Below, one piece after another: positions 60,558 to 64,000 of a DNA stretch of 64,000 nucleotides. The notes beneath the pieces were generated by a model. The model worked only from the letters and a program-made list of their open reading frames with translations, did no database searches and was not told the DNA's origin. The stretch comes from Azophilus sp026709365. Its GTDB lineage: Bacteria > Pseudomonadota > Gammaproteobacteria > Pseudomonadales > Azotimanducaceae. Numbering within the stretch: the stretch's first letter is position 1; the number at the start of each line of letters is the position of its first letter. Location of the stretch: assembly GCA_965200175.1 (NCBI GenBank), contig OZ241345.1:1860001-1924000 (forward strand), read 5' to 3'. A program made the translations under genes and the position numbers.

Positions 60558-61208
60558 ATGGACAACCTGCCCGATCCGTCAATTCTAATCGTGTTCGCCG
60601 GCGTGCTGAGTCTGGTGCCCTTCCTAGTGGTCATGGGCACCAGCTTCGTGAAGATGATGATCGTCTTCTCCTTGGTTCGCAACGCCTTGGGCATCCAGTC
60701 CATACCACCCAACATCGCCTTGAACGGCATCGCACTGATCCTGACGCTCTACGTCATGGCACCCGTGGTCAGCGAAACGATCGAGATACTGCAAGGCCAC
60801 CGGATCAGCCTCGACAACCCCGCATCAATCGTTTCGGTGGGGAGCAGCGCGGTGGTTCCCTATCGTCAGTTCCTGCTCAAGCACGTTGAGGACGGCCAAG
60901 TTGAATTTTTCATCGAAACGGCCGAAGAGCTTTGGGGGGAGCGGTATGAGCACGAGCTCACTCGGGACAACCTGTTCATACTCATTCCGGCCTTCGTGGT
61001 GGGGCAGCTGACGTCCGCCTTCGAAATCGGCTTCCTGATTTACCTGCCGTTCATTGTCGTTGACTTGGTCATTTCGAACATTCTGCTGGCCATGGGCATG
61101 ATGATGCTCTCTCCGGTGACCATATCGCTGCCCTTCAAGCTGCTGCTGTTCGTGTTTCTCGACGGCTGGGAAATGCTGATACAGGGCTTGATCCTGTCCT
61201 ACAAGTGA
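60558..61208 (+). CDS. sctR: SctR: T3SS export apparatus membrane protein
   Basis: 216 residues, matching the FliP/YscR/HrcR family. SLVPFLVVMGTSFVKMMIVFSLVRNALGIQSIPPN and NGIALILTLYVMAPVV are its conserved helices 1-2; FVVGQLTSAFEIGFLIYLPFIVVDLVISNILLAMGMMM is helices 3-4. About four to five membrane spans. SctR with SctS and SctT builds the pseudo-helical core of the export gate. The preceding genes encode SctQ, the following SctS. Confidence 0.95.
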   Translation: MDNLPDPSILIVFAGVLSLVPFLVVMGTSFVKMMIVFSLVRNALGIQSIPPNIALNGIALILTLYVMAPVVSETIEILQGHRISLDNPASIVSVGSSAVVPYRQFLLKHVEDGQVEFFIETAEELWGERYEHELTRDNLFILIPAFVVGQLTSAFEIGFLIYLPFIVVDLVISNILLAMGMMMLSPVTISLPFKLLLFVFLDGWEMLIQGLILSYK

Positions 61209-61223
61209 TCACGGCCCGCTCCC

Positions 61224-61490
61224 ATGGATGAAACGGAAATCGTAGCCCACGCATCCCGAGCGCTGTTGCTGATCCTGGTGCTTTCCCTGCCGCCCATCGT
61301 GGTGGCCTCATTAGTCGGCATATTTGTCGCCCTGATTCAGGCCTTGACGCAGCTTCAGGAGCAGACCATCTCCTTTGCCGTGAAGCTGGTGGCCATCATG
61401 ATCGTCATTTTTGTCACCATGGGATCGATGGGCGCGGAGTTGATGGCCTACGCAACCCAAGCCTTTCACTCCGTCGCCCGAGTTCGGTAG
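61224..61490 (+). CDS. sctS: SctS: T3SS export apparatus membrane protein
   Basis: 88 residues, two membrane hairpin helices: RALLLILVLSLPPIVVASLVGIFVALIQALTQLQEQTISF is the FliQ/YscS/HrcS signature, followed by KLVAIMIVIFVTMGSMGAELMAY. Short size and order directly after sctR confirm it. It wraps around SctR in the export gate. The next expected gene, sctT, does not follow; sctD does. Confidence 0.95.
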   Translation: MDETEIVAHASRALLLILVLSLPPIVVASLVGIFVALIQALTQLQEQTISFAVKLVAIMIVIFVTMGSMGAELMAYATQAFHSVARVR

Positions 61491-61550
61491 CGGCGCAATG
61501 GTCGTTCAACTGACGTCCAGCAACGGTTTTGCCCAGCGCTTTGCGCCTGC

Positions 61551-63014
61551 GTGGCCGGATTGAGTGCGGAAGTGGGCAGCACTGGGCAGGTTTGGAAGAT
61601 CAAGATCCTCTCCGGCTTCCATGCTGGAGCGGAGCTCGTGCTTCCTGATGAAATGCAAGCACTGGGCCGTGGCGCTGAGTGCGACTTGGTGCTCGACGAC
61701 GCCGGCCTTGCCGAGACGCACATCGGCTTGCAGCCCCAAGAGAGCGGCTTGCGGCTGCGGCTGCTTGACGAATCGGCGCCAACCTACGTGGACGGGCAGC
61801 TCGTGCCCGGGGAAGTTGATCTCGCCCCGATGCAAGTCATCACGGTGGGAACCGTCCACATCGCCGTGGGGCCAGCGGGGGAGGCTTGGCCCAAGATCGA
61901 GATTCCAACGCTGCCAACCCACTCGGCGGAGGAGGTTGCCGAGCCGGGCGTCGAGGAAAGCGGAGACGGGCCGACGGATGAGGAGCAACCGCCCGAGCAG
62001 CTGGCTGCGCCCAATCGAGCCCCGGCCCCAAGCCAAAGAAAGCCGCAGCAACTGCTCGGGCGTCTGGCTGCTGCCGCGGTTGGCGCAGCGGCACTGACCG
62101 TCGCCGCCCTCATCTGGCTTGGCGGTCCGACTGAGGTCGAAAGAAGCGCTCCCGAAGCGGAGGAGGTGCTGTTGGTGGTTCAGGAAATAGCCAGCCAGCT
62201 CGACGCGCAGGTCAGGACAGAACTGCCGCAAAGCCCAACCGGGTGGCCAACGGTGATCGGGTTCACGCGCCACGAGCAGGATCGGCTGCACTTTGAAAAG
62301 GGGCTTCGGGAGGCCGGCATCCGGGCCAATGTGCGCCTGACGTCCAACGGTGACATCCTCCGCTCAGTCAGGGCGTTGATCAGCGAGATCACGGCTCCCG
62401 GCTCCGACACCCATCTGCAGGCGGCTGCATCGCCCGACACGCCCGGACACATCATCGTGCGGGGATATGTCGAAACCGACGAGATACTGAAGAGGCTTCG
62501 GCGGCTGCTGGAGCTTGAGGTGCGCACCCACCGCGGCTTCACCTTCTCCGTGGACAACCAGGACCACCGCGAGGCCATCCTGCAGGAGCGGCTGTCCGAA
62601 CTGCAGCTTCGCAGGGAGTTGCACATTCAAGATCTGGACGATGGCATTGCGCTGTTCGGCCCGGCCCCCGATTCAAATGAGATGGCGCGATTGAAGATGC
62701 TGGTTGACGAGTTCAACCATGAATTCAACTCCAGGCCGACGTTGAGGCTTCCGGGAACCAGCACGTTCCTCGGCAAGTCAACCATTGAATTGGAGTATCG
62801 GGCCTTGGTGCTCGGTGAGGACCGCCACCAATTGATCACCCGAAACGGCGAGGCCCGCTCCATCGGCGACACGATCATGGGGAACTGGACCATTTGGGAC
62901 ATCGATCCCCGCTACGTCATATTGGAGCAGGCCTCGGAGATTGGCAGCCGCAGCCGAAGAATATCCACGTCGCGACGAGCCTACTTCGTCGTGCAGGAGG
63001 GGTTGCAGAGCTGA
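61551..63014 (+). CDS. sctD: SctD: inner-membrane ring protein with FHA domain
   Basis: 487 residues from GTG 61551 (weak start; TTG 61560 is also possible). N-terminal FHA fold: GFHAGAELVLPDEMQALGRGAECDLVL with the FHA-like R-G loop; then an acidic Pro/Glu linker (120-160), one membrane helix at residues 168-191 (LLGRLAAAAVGAAALTVAAL) and a periplasmic part with ring-building repeats (GHIIVRGYVETDEILKRLR). This is the arrangement of YscD/PrgH/HrpW-type SctD. It follows sctS instead of sctT. SctD forms the outer layer of the inner-membrane ring with SctJ. Confidence 0.88.
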   Translation: MAGLSAEVGSTGQVWKIKILSGFHAGAELVLPDEMQALGRGAECDLVLDDAGLAETHIGLQPQESGLRLRLLDESAPTYVDGQLVPGEVDLAPMQVITVGTVHIAVGPAGEAWPKIEIPTLPTHSAEEVAEPGVEESGDGPTDEEQPPEQLAAPNRAPAPSQRKPQQLLGRLAAAAVGAAALTVAALIWLGGPTEVERSAPEAEEVLLVVQEIASQLDAQVRTELPQSPTGWPTVIGFTRHEQDRLHFEKGLREAGIRANVRLTSNGDILRSVRALISEITAPGSDTHLQAAASPDTPGHIIVRGYVETDEILKRLRRLLELEVRTHRGFTFSVDNQDHREAILQERLSELQLRRELHIQDLDDGIALFGPAPDSNEMARLKMLVDEFNHEFNSRPTLRLPGTSTFLGKSTIELEYRALVLGEDRHQLITRNGEARSIGDTIMGNWTIWDIDPRYVILEQASEIGSRSRRISTSRRAYFVVQEGLQS

Positions 63015-63308
63015 GCTAGTGTCCTGTCCCGCAAACGCAGTGGTCGGTTTTGGAAGGGATTGGTTTTGAAGCGCTTGATTAGCAAGGGTTTGTCGGTGGA
63101 AGTGTGGATTTAACGGGATGGGACGGAATGGAACAATGGCGGAGGGCTAGGCGGTTATAATAATAGTACAAAATCCCAAAAAACATATATGAAACAAAGC
63201 TGTATGTAAAATTTTTCCTGCCGTTTCCGCTCCAGTATGGTATAATGCGCTCAGAATCGGCCATCGGGCAACGCCGCCCGGATCGAAGTGGCCGCCTTCC
63301 CAGACAAG
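63015..63308. other. AT-rich gap, likely edge of a mobile element
   Basis: 294 bp with no gene. From 63140 to 63250 the sequence is clearly AT-rich (GGTTATAATAATAGTAC, AAAAAACATATATGAAAC), unlike the high-GC DNA around. A TATAAT at 63241-63246 could be a -10 box for the following gene; its -35 match is weak. The composition break marks a possible insertion boundary. Confidence 0.5.
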
Positions 63309-64000
63309 ATGGAGGAGTGCGCCGCGATGCCGGAGCCGAAGCGTCCCCGGGTTCCCCCGCCCGCCGTCCTGGACCTCTTCGGGGAGCCGCTGCGAATCCA
63401 GGTCAACCACTGCCGCATGCCCGGTTGCGAAAACTTCGGCCTGCCGGCCCGCCATGAGCCGCAGAGCCCCGGCCCCTCGCCCAACCGGGATCCGGCCTAC
63501 AAGCTCCACAGCACCGCCAAGGGCCAGATCCCGTCGCTGAAGTGCAAGGCGTGCGGGGAGAACCCGCCCGTCAAGTCGAACGGGGGCGTCGCGGCGGAGG
63601 TTCAGCGCCTGGTCCATGCCGACGGGCTGTTGACGGCGGAGGAGTCCGCCTCGTGCCCGACGCCCGAGTGCGGGAACCATGGCCTCCCGGTCGCGTCGGG
63701 GGGCCGGATCGCCTACCGCAGGAAGGGGAAGGCCCAGTCGGGTCGGGGGCAGCGCTTCCAGTGCAAGTCCTGCGGGCGCATCTTCTCCGCCACGTCCCCG
63801 GTCCGCCTGCACGACCGCGGCAGGCGCCTTGCGGCGGACGTGCTCAGCCGCATCGCCAACAAGTCACCCATGCGGGGGGCCGTCCGCGGGGCGGGCCTGT
63901 CGTCAAGCAACGCCTACTACGCCGTACTGCGCTTCATTCACGCCCGCTGCCGCGCCCACTCCGGCGCCGTGGACCGGGCGCTCATCGACGGGCGCCTGCG
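63309..64000 (+). CDS. Zinc-ribbon transposase-like protein (cut by window end)
   Basis: The frame from ATG 63309 (or 63327, which has GGAGGAG upstream) is open to the window end, at least 224 residues. It holds two zinc-ribbon pairs: NHCRMPGCENFGLP with LKCKACGE, and SCPTPECGNHGLPV with RFQCKSCGRIFSA. Repeated C-x4-C-x-N-x-G plus C-x2-CG ribbons of this kind occur in proteins annotated as IS-type transposases. The catalytic DDE part would lie beyond the edge. Codon choice (frequent GGG, GTC, TCC) differs from the neighbours, which fits transfer. Confidence 0.55.
   Translation, partial: MEECAAMPEPKRPRVPPPAVLDLFGEPLRIQVNHCRMPGCENFGLPARHEPQSPGPSPNRDPAYKLHSTAKGQIPSLKCKACGENPPVKSNGGVAAEVQRLVHADGLLTAEESASCPTPECGNHGLPVASGGRIAYRRKGKAQSGRGQRFQCKSCGRIFSATSPVRLHDRGRRLAADVLSRIANKSPMRGAVRGAGLSSSNAYYAVLRFIHARCRAHSGAVDRALIDGRL

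Noticed and set aside
63147..63812. Minus-strand open frame of 221 codons over the transposase-like gene
   Set aside because: It runs through the AT-rich gap and has no motif; the plus-strand frame has the four-Cys zinc ribbons.

Overview
The window is high-GC DNA (roughly 64% by eye) with bacterial gene packing. TonB-dependent receptors, a bacterial-type ProRS with editing insert, a Na+-pumping oxaloacetate decarboxylase and an Hrc-type secretion locus suggest a Gram-negative proteobacterium, most likely an environmental or host-associated gammaproteobacterium. No taxonomic marker was aligned, so this is inference.

Layout. 1-12.6 kb: the end of a TonB receptor; a secreted protein; a CaiB/BaiF CoA-transferase paired with a 2-hydroxyacyl-CoA lyase; a TauD-type dioxygenase; a Gfa-like protein; proS; an srkA-like kinase; and a thiamine-uptake locus (TPP riboswitch, TonB receptor, PnuC/PnuT transporter). 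12.6-35.3 kb: a catabolic block made of three divergently transcribed gene pairs or groups: nitrilase-like and HMG-CoA-lyase-like / CoA-transferase, VOC proteins, MFS; LeuCD-like / aldehyde dehydrogenase; methyltransferase, VOC, reductase / deacetylase, acyl-CoA dehydrogenase, CoA-transferase, MmgE/PrpD, acyl-CoA ligase, amidase, thioesterase. All three divergent promoters carry an ATGA/TCAT palindrome, so the block looks like one regulon for degrading an unknown carboxylic or amide compound. A TacT/TacA-like toxin-antitoxin pair sits inside it. 35.3-47.3 kb: oadGAB, tRNA-Arg(ACG), a fold-back element, a decayed vapBC, a DUF3300 protein, a decayed kinase, a GPH symporter and a TonB receptor.

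47.5-63 kb: a type III secretion locus in two arms. The leftward arm holds a CesT-like chaperone, three large proteins without recognisable enzymatic domains (candidate substrates) and two tiny genes. The rightward arm holds a repeat-rich SctP-like ruler, a split SctQ, SctR, SctS and SctD. Between the arms lie a periplasmic peroxiredoxin whose peroxidatic cysteine codon is an in-frame UGA followed by a SECIS-like hairpin (candidate selenoprotein), a DUF4189-SUMF1 protein and several non-coding repeats. The T3SS arm ends in an AT-rich stretch and a zinc-ribbon transposase-like gene cut by the window edge; the remaining T3SS core genes are not in this window.

Two dispersed non-coding families recur: a composite hairpin repeat (core GGAGTTTCGC-GCGAAACTCC) at about six sites, and a 176-201 bp fold-back element with inverted termini at two sites.
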